DNA from: JAKSCF01 sp028279945
GTDB lineage: Bacteria > Bacillota > Clostridia > Peptostreptococcales > JAAYPU01
Direction of reading: 5' to 3'
DNA length: 10,436 nucleotides
Assembly: GCA_028279945.1 (NCBI GenBank)
Contig: JANQMT010000093.1
Coordinates: forward strand, 1-10,436
The notes beneath the pieces were generated by a model, which saw only the letters and a list, made by a program, of their open reading frames with translations, made no database searches and was not told the origin of the DNA. Made by a program: the position numbers and the translations under genes. Position 1 is the stretch's first letter; each line of letters opens with the position of its first letter. Below are positions 1 through 7,361 of this stretch, in pieces.

Positions 1-106
1 TAAATCATGTACTTTTTCCAGTGAGGCGTTGTTACATTCGTCGCAGGTACTTACCAGTACCTGCTCCTCACGATGCCTAGCCTCACAGAAAAAATTACAC
101 GATTTA
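1..106. repeat. Imperfect palindrome A, running to the window edge
   Basis: This gene-free stretch folds on itself around position 53.5. A perfect 9-bp stem (GCAGGTACT, 43-51, with 56-64) closes a TACC loop. After a poorly paired middle (28-42 against 65-79), positions 1-27 pair with 80-106 in the same register with about four mismatches, including GTGAGGC (21-27) with GCCTCAC (80-86). A second CCTCAC at 66-71 could pair with 21-26 instead. Bases 21-90 are visibly richer in G+C (about half) than the surroundings. Both strands have an open frame here, but neither has a start codon and their similar peptides follow from the symmetry, so I do not call a gene. It could be a structured RNA, a MITE-like element or a remnant of a mobile element; the arm may continue to the left of the window. 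Confidence 0.6.
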
Positions 107-115
107 GGTGCGAAG

Positions 116-227
116 CAGTTTTAAAAGGATTGATTTTTTCATAGACAAGGCAGAATCATTTGTAATACTTCTGATATTATAATGGATTCTAACGCAGTAT
201 ATGGGAAAATCAACCTTTTAAAACCTG
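116..227. repeat. Imperfect palindrome B, about 107 nt
   Basis: A second long hairpin follows directly after palindrome A. TTTTAAAAGG (119-128) pairs with CCTTTTAAAA (214-223); after a bulged A at 129, TTGATTTT (130-137) pairs with AAAATCAA (206-213). Pairing resumes inside with AGAATC (152-157) against GATTCT (185-190) and TAATA (163-167) against TATTA (175-179), leaving a 7-nt loop at 168-174. CAG/CTG bases extend the outer stem to 116 and 227. It lies in the 3' flank of the minus-strand regulator that ends at 276, but no T-run follows on that strand, so it is not a typical intrinsic terminator. Its length and position match palindrome A, although the sequences differ. A short 9-bp direct repeat (AAGCAGTTT, 113-121 and 251-259) brackets it. 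Its function is unknown. Confidence 0.6.
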
Positions 228-275
228 TATTCCTATACAAGATACCAGCTAAGCAGTTTCCATGAATAATCTGGG

Positions 276-2351
276 TTATATATCGTATTCATGCTTTTTT
301 CTAACCATCTGAGTTTGGCTGATTCCTAAAGCTTCTGCAGCTTTTCGTGTGGATTTGTGTTTTTTCATGGCATACTCTAGGATATTTTTTTCATAAGATT
401 CTAATATTTCTTTGAGAGGTATATGTTCATACTCATCATGTCTGTATTCTCTTATATGTCCTATTAAATCTTTATTCAACTCTTTAATAATATCAAATGC
501 AGTAATTCTTTCTCCTTTGTTGCTTATCAATATTCTCTGTATCATATTCTCCAGTTCTCTAATATTTCCCGGCCAGTCATATTCAGATAAATAATAAAGT
601 GCATTACTATCCACTGATACATTGAGATTGAATTTTTCTCTATAACTCTTAACAAAATACTCTGCAAGGGGCATGATTTCTTGCTTTCTCTCTCTAAGTG
701 GTGGTATGGTTATAGGAAATACATTCAGTCTATAATACAAATCTTTTCTAAACATATTATTTTGAATCATTTCCTCAAGATTTTGATTGGTTGCGGAAAT
801 AACTCTTACATTGGTTCTAATGGGCCGAATACCGCCTACTCTATAAAACTCTCCATCTTGAATGACCCTTAACAATTTAGCTTGCATATCAAGAGGCAGT
901 TCGCCTACCTCATCTAAGAAAATAATACCTGTATCCGCTAACTCAAAATAGCCTTGCTTTCCTGTATTGACTGCGCCTGTGAAAGCACCTTTTTCATAAC
1001 CAAAAAACTCTGACTCAAGCAAATTGCTATTAATCGAAGCACAGTTAATTTTAATAAAAGGATTCATCTTTCTATTGCTGTTTTTATGAATAATGCAGGC
1101 AATCTTTTCTTTCCCAACACCGGTTTCTCCTCTAACTAATACGTTGCAATCGTATTTAGCAACATCCAGCGCTTCATTGAGGACATTGTCCATAGAACTG
1201 CTATAGTAGATAAAATCATCAATCAAACCTTTTTTATAGTAGTAATTGGATATTTTAACAGAAGTATTATCGATATGCTGCATCTTAATATCTGTTAAAA
1301 TCTTACTGGAATCGGCAATGTCTTTTATGGTTTTACTCATATCTTTTAACAGATCAACTATAAAATCCAAATAGCCTTCCATGTATCCTTCAGAACATCG
1401 TATATTAAATTGTTTCCCTACTCCCTCGCATATAAATAGTGCGATACTGTAATTGTTAATAAGACTGGGAAAAAAGATAAAACCATTTTCCTGAGTCATT
1501 AAAGCATTAATGGTTTCAGCCCCAGGTATATTGGCGCAGTTAACGCTTAAATCAAAAAGCTTTTCGTGTTCTTCTTGCAAGGTTTTAATACACTCTAACG
1601 GTTTAAGAATATCCAAAACATACATTTTATCAAATATTTTGTTAACGTTTAGAGCTAACTTATCTGACTGGTTTAAATTGGCGTATCCGCTTCCTTTATC
1701 AATTACTCCAATTAATTCACAATCAAAATCGTTAGCTTTTTTTATGGTGTATCCATATAACACCATACTTAAAACATCGTTTCCTATAACTAGGAACTTG
1801 CTTCCTTTTTCTGCTTGTTTATATATATGAAAAATTGAACCTGAATCATCTAATGTCAGTAAAGCAATTTCTGTCGGTACATTATCAGGTTTTTTAATAA
1901 TGGGACAAAAACTAAAATAGATACAATAGCCTTCTATATCCACTTGTCCATATAAAAAATCGATATTAATAATTCGATTTATTTTAAGAGGCAGCATCGT
2001 TAATGAAGCCAATCCAATAACTTCATCCCCAACCGCTAGGCCGCTGTCATTAACATAGTTGTCACCCATCTCTTCCACAATACCATATAAAACACCACCC
2101 GTATCTGTAAACGGATTGTGAAGCTTCCCTCGTTTTTCTACTATGGACATAATTTTCTCTTTGACTTTATATATGTCATTGTTACAGTCATTACATATTT
2201 GCTTAAAAGCTGCTGCTTCAAAATGCAATCTTTCTACTCGTATTCTTAACTCATTGCTATATATTTTCTCACTATTGTCAAGTTTCCATGCTGAAACAGG
2301 AAAAACATTTTCTGGCTCTAAAACTCTATTGACACCGTGTTCTGAATACAT
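276..2351 (-). CDS. Sigma-54-dependent activator with Kdd-like N-terminal sensor domain
   Basis: This is a 691-aa enhancer-binding protein that remodels sigma-54 RNA polymerase. Residues about 1-340 resemble L-erythro-3,5-diaminohexanoate dehydrogenase (Kdd) of lysine fermentation from end to end: an N-terminus with RVLEPENVFPVSAWKLDN, then RGKLHNPFTDTGG, QVDIEG, VNCANIPGAE and EGVGK. The Rossmann glycine loop of the enzyme is replaced by VIGNDVLSMVLYGY (about 188-201), so catalysis is doubtful and ligand sensing is the likely role (inference). The AAA+ domain follows: Walker A GETGVGKE (408-415), the sigma-54-contacting GAFTGA (455-460), Walker B GIIFLDEV (475-482) and WPGNIRELE. A Fis-type helix-turn-helix ends the protein (about 660-691). 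I chose the ATG at 2351, not the GTG at 2378, because GGAGGGG lies at the right distance and because Kdd proteins start at the equivalent place. Its target is not obvious here; a lysine-fermentation (kam/kdd/kce/kal) operon elsewhere is a reasonable guess. Confidence 0.9.
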   Translation of the reverse strand: MYSEHGVNRVLEPENVFPVSAWKLDNSEKIYSNELRIRVERLHFEAAAFKQICNDCNNDIYKVKEKIMSIVEKRGKLHNPFTDTGGVLYGIVEEMGDNYVNDSGLAVGDEVIGLASLTMLPLKINRIINIDFLYGQVDIEGYCIYFSFCPIIKKPDNVPTEIALLTLDDSGSIFHIYKQAEKGSKFLVIGNDVLSMVLYGYTIKKANDFDCELIGVIDKGSGYANLNQSDKLALNVNKIFDKMYVLDILKPLECIKTLQEEHEKLFDLSVNCANIPGAETINALMTQENGFIFFPSLINNYSIALFICEGVGKQFNIRCSEGYMEGYLDFIVDLLKDMSKTIKDIADSSKILTDIKMQHIDNTSVKISNYYYKKGLIDDFIYYSSSMDNVLNEALDVAKYDCNVLVRGETGVGKEKIACIIHKNSNRKMNPFIKINCASINSNLLESEFFGYEKGAFTGAVNTGKQGYFELADTGIIFLDEVGELPLDMQAKLLRVIQDGEFYRVGGIRPIRTNVRVISATNQNLEEMIQNNMFRKDLYYRLNVFPITIPPLRERKQEIMPLAEYFVKSYREKFNLNVSVDSNALYYLSEYDWPGNIRELENMIQRILISNKGERITAFDIIKELNKDLIGHIREYRHDEYEHIPLKEILESYEKNILEYAMKKHKSTRKAAEALGISQTQMVRKKHEYDI

Positions 2352-2356
2352 GCATT

Positions 2357-2363
2357 CCCCTCC
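2357..2363 (-). promoter_or_regulatory. Ribosome binding site fixing the start at 2351
   Basis: On the minus strand GGAGGGG ends 5 nt before the ATG at 2351-2349, with the GGAGG core 7 nt away. No comparable site precedes the GTG at 2378, so the shorter protein beginning MYSEHG is favoured. Confidence 0.7.
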
Positions 2364-2420
2364 AAGCTCAGATGACACCCATCCCTATACAAAATGCCAC
2401 CACATTATTCTATTAAAATC

Positions 2421-2449
2421 ATTCTATCAGAAAAATCTAACACGAGCAA
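2421..2449 (-). promoter_or_regulatory. Probable sigma-70-type promoter of the Kdd-like regulator
   Basis: Reading the minus strand, TTGCTC (2449-2444) is followed after 17 nt by TAGAAT (2426-2421), with a TGA just before it that gives an extended -10. This predicts transcription from about 2414 and a leader of roughly 60 nt before the ATG at 2351. The -10 matches the consensus at five of six positions; the -35 only at TTG. It is a prediction from sequence pattern alone. Confidence 0.4.
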
Positions 2450-2486
2450 ACTTACATCTTTGAATGCCCTTATCTGCTATCATTCA

Positions 2487-2499
2487 TTCTGCATCAGAA
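2487..2499. promoter_or_regulatory. Small palindrome between the divergent regulators
   Basis: TTCTG-CAT-CAGAA forms a 5-bp inverted repeat with a 3-nt centre, between the predicted promoters of the two divergent regulator genes. It could be an operator, but such a short palindrome can arise by chance in AT-rich DNA. Confidence 0.2.
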
Positions 2500-2571
2500 C
2501 TTTTTGGTATGAGAAGGGTTAAACATAGAACTCTTCAATTATTGTCTGACGCCTCCTATTTTCATAAAAAA

Positions 2572-2580
2572 TGCTATAAT
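2572..2580 (+). promoter_or_regulatory. Extended -10 promoter for the PAS-type regulator
   Basis: TGC-TATAAT is a consensus extended -10 element lying about 54 nt before the ATG at 2634. No good -35 sits at the usual spacing (TTGTCT at 2542 is about 10 nt too far), which extended -10 promoters tolerate. The predicted start is near 2587. The regulator would thus be made by the housekeeping polymerase rather than by sigma-54. Confidence 0.5.
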
Positions 2581-2633
2581 AGATTATATTAATTGTATAT
2601 AGATTATTTAATATTTAGAAAAGAGTGATGCAA

Positions 2634-4313
2634 ATGGTTTTTGAACAAGATATTTTCAATCATTATGAAACATTACCTATTCCTATCTTTATGACAGATT
2701 CATCTGATGAATGTTTTTATTACAATTCCAGTTTTATCCAATTGATCAATCATTTAAAAATTAAAAAGGAAGAGATCATAAATATTTTGAAAGGTTGTAC
2801 CCATAAATGGAATTATCACACTTTCAAAAAAGAAAAAATGATTGTATTAAACAACATCAGCAACAAAGGAGATGCCATTCATTATATTTTTAATGCTGAA
2901 GAAATACTTAATGATTTTTCTACTTTAAATATAATTGACTTGTTATATAAAGATATTGAAGCTATCCTTAATTGTATTAAAGTGGGTATTTATATAACCG
3001 ACCATGAAGCCAATACATTGTTAATCAACAAAGAATCTGAACGAACAGGAGGATTAACTGCAAAAGAAATAATTGGACGTAACATGAAAGACCTAGTATC
3101 AGAAGGTTATTGTACCGAATCTTCATCTCTTAAAGTTTTAGAAACAAACACAGAGCACAGTATTATACAACATCTAGGAGATGGTAATCAGATCGTTGCC
3201 ACTGGTTCACCCTATGTAAAAAATGGAAATATTGATCTAGTGATTACAACTGAACGTGATATCACCGAAGTGATAAAGCTCAGAAAATTACTTGAAGAAA
3301 AAGATAAGATTACTGAAAAATATCAATCAGAGCTCAACTATCTTCGTACTCAAAATGCTGAAATTGGTGATTTGGTTTTTGAAAGCAACGAAATGAGAGT
3401 CATCGTTGAAATGGCATTGCGAATTGCAAAATTAGATACTACTGTTTTGATACAAGGGGAATCCGGTACCGGAAAAGAAGTTCTGGCTAAATTAATATAT
3501 ATAAATAGTATGAGGAAAAATGGCCCAATCATTAAAATCAATTGTGGGGCCATTCCTAGCAATCTACTGGAATCTGAAATGTTTGGCTATGAAAAAGGAG
3601 CGTTCACAGGTGCAAATACTGAAGGTAAAATTGGATTGTTTGAATTGGCAAACGATGGTACTCTATTTTTAGATGAAATAAGCGAAATTCCTTTCAGATT
3701 ACAGTCAAAGCTATTAAGAGCGATTCAAGAAAAAGAAATCATGAGGGTTGGTGGAAAAAAATCCATACCTGTTAATGTAAGAATCATTACAGCTACAAAT
3801 ATTCATTTAAAAAAAGCAGTTGAGGAAGGAGAATTTAGAGAAGATTTATATTATCGATTAAATGTTGTTCCTATTGAAATCCCGCCTTTAAGAAAAAGGA
3901 AGCAAGATATAAAAAAACTTACAAAATATTTTATTAATCATTTTAATCAGAAATATAAAACCTCTAAATATATTCAACCTGAAGCTATTGCAGTTTTAGA
4001 ACAATATGATTGGCCTGGAAATGTACGGGAACTTGAAAATATAATAGAACGTTTAATTGTAACAAACGAGAACAATTATATCTCTTCGAATCAAATTCTA
4101 AATCAATTATATGATTCAAATGATTATTATTCCAATATCAATGACAAAACATCACTTTCATTACAAGAGCAGATAGAAAGATTTGAAAAGAATCTTATCG
4201 TTAGCATGCTGGGTCAATACAAAAATGCAACAGAAATATCAAAAGTCCTAAAGGTCAATAAATCTACCATAACGAGAAAGCTGAAGAAATATAACCTAGA
4301 GAAACATGGATAA
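2634..4313 (+). CDS. Sigma-54-dependent activator with PAS-type sensor domains
   Basis: This is a 559-aa enhancer-binding protein that probably controls the genes downstream. The N-terminal part (about 5-95) looks like a divergent PAS fold (LPIPIFMTDSSDECFYYN). A clearer PAS domain spans about 102-212 (AILNCIKVGIYITDHEANTL through ITTERDITEV), followed by a short coiled coil (about 213-242). The AAA+ domain has Walker A GESGTGKE (275-282), GAFTGA (322-327), Walker B GTLFLDEI (342-349) and WPGNVRELE. A Fis-type helix-turn-helix closes the protein (about 524-556, ATEISKVLKVNKSTITRKL). The order is like RocR-type activators of amino-acid catabolism. No receiver domain is present, so a small-molecule signal is more likely than phosphorylation. 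Possible starts are GTG 2625, ATG 2628 and ATG 2634; I prefer 2634 because the AAGAG before it is about 8 nt away, though the site is weak. The next gene begins 313 bp downstream, after a sigma-54 promoter with likely binding sites for this protein. Confidence 0.88.
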   Translation: MVFEQDIFNHYETLPIPIFMTDSSDECFYYNSSFIQLINHLKIKKEEIINILKGCTHKWNYHTFKKEKMIVLNNISNKGDAIHYIFNAEEILNDFSTLNIIDLLYKDIEAILNCIKVGIYITDHEANTLLINKESERTGGLTAKEIIGRNMKDLVSEGYCTESSSLKVLETNTEHSIIQHLGDGNQIVATGSPYVKNGNIDLVITTERDITEVIKLRKLLEEKDKITEKYQSELNYLRTQNAEIGDLVFESNEMRVIVEMALRIAKLDTTVLIQGESGTGKEVLAKLIYINSMRKNGPIIKINCGAIPSNLLESEMFGYEKGAFTGANTEGKIGLFELANDGTLFLDEISEIPFRLQSKLLRAIQEKEIMRVGGKKSIPVNVRIITATNIHLKKAVEEGEFREDLYYRLNVVPIEIPPLRKRKQDIKKLTKYFINHFNQKYKTSKYIQPEAIAVLEQYDWPGNVRELENIIERLIVTNENNYISSNQILNQLYDSNDYYSNINDKTSLSLQEQIERFEKNLIVSMLGQYKNATEISKVLKVNKSTITRKLKKYNLEKHG

Positions 4314-4329
4314 CATTGACAATCTCAGG

Positions 4330-4343
4330 TTGCACACATGCAA
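4330..4343. promoter_or_regulatory. Upstream activator site 1
   Basis: TTGCA-CACA-TGCAA is the first of three copies of a 14-bp palindrome between the PAS-type regulator and the sigma-54 promoter. Its centre is 21 bp, two helical turns, from the centre of site 2, as expected for activator dimers bound side by side on one face of the DNA. Confidence 0.65.
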
Positions 4344-4372
4344 TTATGAGTTGCGTGCATGCAACTCATAAT
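4343..4372. promoter_or_regulatory. Upstream activator site 2, within a 30-bp palindrome
   Basis: The core TTGCG-TGCA-TGCAA (4351-4364) differs from the other sites at one base. It sits inside a longer inverted repeat: ATTATGAGTTGC (4343-4354) and GCAACTCATAAT (4361-4372) are perfect complements around a 6-nt centre. GAGTTGC-N6-GCAACTC is shared with site 3. The hairpin could also form in RNA at the end of the regulator transcript, but no T-run follows, so binding-site duty is the better reading. Confidence 0.65.
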
Positions 4373-4478
4373 AAACTGTTATTTGAAATTTTTGATATCA
4401 CTGAGTTTTATGATGTTTTGAATTTTTAGAATATTTTTTTATTTATATGGATTGTATCAATCATATGCCTTTATGACA

Positions 4479-4502
4479 GAGAGTTGCATTAATGCAACTC
4501 TC
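4479..4502. promoter_or_regulatory. Upstream activator site 3, a perfect 24-bp palindrome
   Basis: The core TTGCATTAATGCAA (4484-4497) is flanked by GAGAG and CTCTC, giving a perfect palindrome. Its centre lies about 86 bp upstream of the -24 element and about 110 bp from the predicted start, a typical position for sigma-54 activators. An AT-rich stretch with A/T tracts (about 4373-4470) separates it from sites 1 and 2. Confidence 0.72.
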
Positions 4503-4573
4503 TTCTTCATCTCAAATTTACTACTAATCAAACCATTCCCTGTATCGAAGCCATTCTTTCTTCCGTTTCATAT

Positions 4574-4590
4574 TTGGCACTATTATTGCA
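4574..4590 (+). promoter_or_regulatory. Sigma-54 (-24/-12) promoter
   Basis: TTGGCAC (4574-4580), 5 nt, then TTGCA (4586-4590) matches the TGGCAC-N5-TTGCW consensus fully, with the invariant GG and GC correctly spaced. Transcription should begin near 4601, leaving a leader of about 25 nt that carries AAGGAGG (4614-4620), 6 nt before the ATG at 4627. Together with the three upstream palindromes this predicts strictly activator-dependent expression of the downstream cluster, most likely under the regulator at 2634-4313. Confidence 0.9.
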
Positions 4591-4626
4591 GCATAGGGTT
4601 TTGACTTTATTATAAGGAGGAAAAAA

Positions 4627-5838
4627 ATGAGAATTGTTGTATTAGGAGGAGCTGGGCAAATGAGCAGTCTTACGGTTCGTGACTTGGCTCAAAGTAAAGA
4701 TGTAAAACACATTGTTGTTGCTGATTTTAATCTAAAAAAAGCAACAGAAGTTGCTGGTAACAATGGTCCCAAATGCTCTGCTGTTTTTTGTGATGCTTTT
4801 AATATTGAACAAGTAAGAAAAATAGTTAGAGGAGCCGATTGTGTGATCAATGGATGTACTTACAAAGTCAATTTACATGTAATGAAAGCATGCCTTGCTG
4901 AAAAAGTTCATTATACAGATTTGGGAGGACTTTTTCATATTACGTTAGAACAAATGAAAATGGATGAGTTATTTAAAAAAGCTGGCATAACAGCTGTTTT
5001 GAGTATGGGAGGAACTCCGGGAACAATTAATATACTCGCTAGATATGCAGTGGATCGTTTGGATTCAATTGATACGATTAGATGCCTTAATGGGTGCGGC
5101 GATTGGACAAAGTCTAGCGATGTCTTCAGTGTGCCCTATTCCATCAAAACAATATTTGAAGAATTTACAACCAATCCAGTTGAATATATTGATGGACGCT
5201 ATGTACCGGTAGAGCCGCGTTCTGGAGCAGAATTAATCGATTTTCCTGAGCCGTTAGGACCCTCATATGCAAATTATACCATACATTCTGAAGTGGCTAC
5301 TATGCCTACAGCTTGGAAAGATAAAGGCTTAAAAAATGTCTATTTTAAGTTAGCTTTACCAAAGGAATTTCATGACAAAGTTTGTTTCTTAGCAGATATC
5401 GGTTTCGCATCTCAAGAAGAGATTGAAGTAAAAGATGGCATTAAACTTAAGCCAGTAGATATGATAGATGCTGTTTTAAAAAGCATGCCAAAAGATGAAA
5501 ATGCTGAAATTAAAGATTGTGATATCTTAAGAGCTGAAGTATTAGGAAGAAAAAATGGAAAAGAAGTAAAATTTATTGTTGATTCCATCGCAAGAGAAAG
5601 CAAAAGGTTTAATTGTTCATCAACAGAATTGAATACAGGGGCACCGCCTTCAATTGTAGCACAAATGATAGCAAGAGGAGATGTTACCGAAAGAGGTGCA
5701 TTTGGAGCAGAAAAGGGTATCGATCCTGAAATCTACTTTGCCGAAATGGCGAAAAGAGATATGTATGTTTATACAAAGATTGAAACACCTACTTCAATTG
5801 ACAATTTTCTACCAATAGATGCTCAAAAAAAGATATAA
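4627..5838 (+). CDS. Saccharopine dehydrogenase-family oxidoreductase, lysine 6-dehydrogenase-like
   Basis: This 403-aa cytoplasmic oxidoreductase has an N-terminal Rossmann fold: VVLGGAGQM (4-12), with Asp33 at the end of the second strand, which favours NAD over NADP. Family landmarks follow: YTDLGG (96-101) and GGTPGTINILARY (128-140), then a catalytic-fold region with IHSEVATMP and a C-terminal return to the Rossmann domain (TGAPPSIVAQMIARGDVTERGAF). Length and layout fit lysine 6-dehydrogenase of Geobacillus (remembered sequence: DLGGHIGHVT and GVAPGMINILSGYG at the matching places). That enzyme deaminates the terminal amino group of lysine to 2-aminoadipate 6-semialdehyde. Related proteins act on other diamino or amino acids, so the substrate is open. 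It is the first gene behind the sigma-54 promoter, and an aldehyde dehydrogenase follows 38 bp downstream, which fits a semialdehyde product. The start is secured by AAGGAGG 6 nt upstream. Confidence 0.82.
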   Translation: MRIVVLGGAGQMSSLTVRDLAQSKDVKHIVVADFNLKKATEVAGNNGPKCSAVFCDAFNIEQVRKIVRGADCVINGCTYKVNLHVMKACLAEKVHYTDLGGLFHITLEQMKMDELFKKAGITAVLSMGGTPGTINILARYAVDRLDSIDTIRCLNGCGDWTKSSDVFSVPYSIKTIFEEFTTNPVEYIDGRYVPVEPRSGAELIDFPEPLGPSYANYTIHSEVATMPTAWKDKGLKNVYFKLALPKEFHDKVCFLADIGFASQEEIEVKDGIKLKPVDMIDAVLKSMPKDENAEIKDCDILRAEVLGRKNGKEVKFIVDSIARESKRFNCSSTELNTGAPPSIVAQMIARGDVTERGAFGAEKGIDPEIYFAEMAKRDMYVYTKIETPTSIDNFLPIDAQKKI

Positions 5839-5876
5839 AATTTTAAAAATATATAATTATAAAGGAGGACATCATT

Positions 5877-7337
5877 ATGTCAAAGGTAAAAGAATTTAAA
5901 ATGTTTATTAACAACGAGTGGGTCAACAGTTCTTCCGGGGAAATAATTGAAGTAAAAAATCCTGCTACAGGGCAAGTGATTGCAACCGTCCCAAAAGGAA
6001 ACTTAGAAGATGTTGACAAAGCTATGAAAGCAGCAGCAAAAGCAAAAGAAACTTTCAAGCTGAGTCCTATTACTGAAAGAATAGAACTATGTCAAAGAAT
6101 TGCAGATGAACTCGAGAAGGAAAAAGAGGAAATTGCAAAATGGATGACATGGGAACAAGGAAAACCCTATTCTACGGAATCATTACCTGAGGTTGAAGAA
6201 TCAATATTAAACTTCAGAAATGCAGCAGAAGATATCAAACATATTGATGGAAATATCATCTATTCAAATGATCCAAATAAAAAAATCTTCTCAGTTTATG
6301 AGCCTTGTGGCACTTATGCAGCAATTACGCCTTGGAATTTTCCTCTTGTAATTCCTGTCGAGTATGTCGGACCTGGTCTTGTCGCTGGTAATACAATGGT
6401 TTTAAAACCAGCAAGTTATACACCTATCAGTGTTATTCTAATGACCGAATGTATTGAAAGAGCTGGTGTTCCAAAAGGTATATTTAATGTTGTTACAGGT
6501 TCAGGAGATGTAGTTGGCGAAGGTTTAGTAACTCATCCTGATACTGATGCTATTGGATTTACTGGTGAAAACATTACTGGTAAGAAGATTTCTTCTGTAG
6601 CAGGGCTAAGAAGAATGTTACTTGAAATGGGAGGAGACGGGCCTCAAATAGTCTGTGACGATGCAAACGTCGTTGAGGCTGCAAAAGAGGCCTGCTATGG
6701 TGCATACATGAATGCTGGACAAGTATGCTGTGCAACAGAAAGAGTTCTCTGCCATGAAAGTATAAAAGATGAATTTGTAGAGGAAGTATTAAAAATTACA
6801 TCAGATATTAAATTGGGCGATCCTATGGATGCTACTGTCACTATGGGACCTTTAAACAATGAACCTACAGCACAAAAAGTTGATCGTCATATTAAAGATG
6901 CATTGGAAAAAGGCGCAAAAGTTCTATGTGGCGGTAAACGTGCTTCTGGTTTCCCTACAGATCTTTATTATGAACCTACAGTTCTAGATGATGTTGTGCC
7001 GGGTATGATCATTCACGATGAGGAAACATTTGGTCCTGTAATTCCCATCACAACATTTAAGACCGATGATGAGGCCATAGAAATTGCAAACAGCATCAAA
7101 TTCGGACTACAAATGGCTGTCTTTACAAGCAGTCTTAAAAAAGCCAACTATTACTCAAGAAGACTTAGAACAGGTAATCTGGGAATTAATGCCTCAACTT
7201 GTTACTGGGAAGCACACCAACCATTTGGAGGATGTCCAGGAACTGATTCAGGATATGGTAGGCTTGGAGGAAAATACACCATTTACGACATGATGTACAT
7301 TAAGACATTTACTGTAGATTTTGAAAAATGTAAATAA
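5877..7337 (+). CDS. NAD(P)-dependent aldehyde dehydrogenase
   Basis: This 486-aa protein is a full-length member of the aldehyde dehydrogenase superfamily, in the succinate-semialdehyde/betaine-aldehyde style, which oxidises an aldehyde to the acid in the cytoplasm. Visible landmarks are the oxyanion Asn154 in TPWNFPL, Lys177 in LKPAS for coenzyme binding, the general base Glu250 in LEMGGDGP, the nucleophile Cys284 in GQVCCATER (followed by a second Cys) and Glu383 in EETFGPV. Two usually conserved spots differ: FTGS reads FTGE (227-230) and GGKSP/GGNAP reads GGDGP. Both suggest a subfamily of its own rather than damage. AAAGGAGG lies 8 nt before the ATG, and only 38 bp separate it from the oxidoreductase gene, so the two are cotranscribed. 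In this setting the likely substrate is the semialdehyde made by that enzyme, for example aminoadipate semialdehyde (inference). Confidence 0.88.
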   Translation: MSKVKEFKMFINNEWVNSSSGEIIEVKNPATGQVIATVPKGNLEDVDKAMKAAAKAKETFKLSPITERIELCQRIADELEKEKEEIAKWMTWEQGKPYSTESLPEVEESILNFRNAAEDIKHIDGNIIYSNDPNKKIFSVYEPCGTYAAITPWNFPLVIPVEYVGPGLVAGNTMVLKPASYTPISVILMTECIERAGVPKGIFNVVTGSGDVVGEGLVTHPDTDAIGFTGENITGKKISSVAGLRRMLLEMGGDGPQIVCDDANVVEAAKEACYGAYMNAGQVCCATERVLCHESIKDEFVEEVLKITSDIKLGDPMDATVTMGPLNNEPTAQKVDRHIKDALEKGAKVLCGGKRASGFPTDLYYEPTVLDDVVPGMIIHDEETFGPVIPITTFKTDDEAIEIANSIKFGLQMAVFTSSLKKANYYSRRLRTGNLGINASTCYWEAHQPFGGCPGTDSGYGRLGGKYTIYDMMYIKTFTVDFEKCK

Positions 7338-7361
7338 ACTTTGTGATTCAATGCCACAATA

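Noticed and set aside
1..120. Open frame on the minus strand with CX3C and CX2C motifs, as if the start of a zinc-binding protein
   Set aside because: There is no ATG, GTG or TTG in the open part, an in-frame stop lies opposite 121-123, and a similar peptide appears on the plus strand purely because of the palindrome.
113..259. AAGCAGTTT at 113-121 and 251-259 as a 9-bp target-site duplication around an insertion
   Set aside because: The ends just inside the repeats are not inverted repeats of each other, and the palindrome arms cross the left repeat. A chance match is possible.
2379..2400. TGGCATTTTGT on the minus strand as a sigma-54 promoter for the Kdd-like regulator
   Set aside because: The -12 GC is missing at the required spacing.
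4343..4372. Inverted repeat as an intrinsic terminator of the PAS-type regulator
   Set aside because: No T-run follows, and the core is one of three repeated sites upstream of a sigma-54 promoter, so an activator site explains it better.
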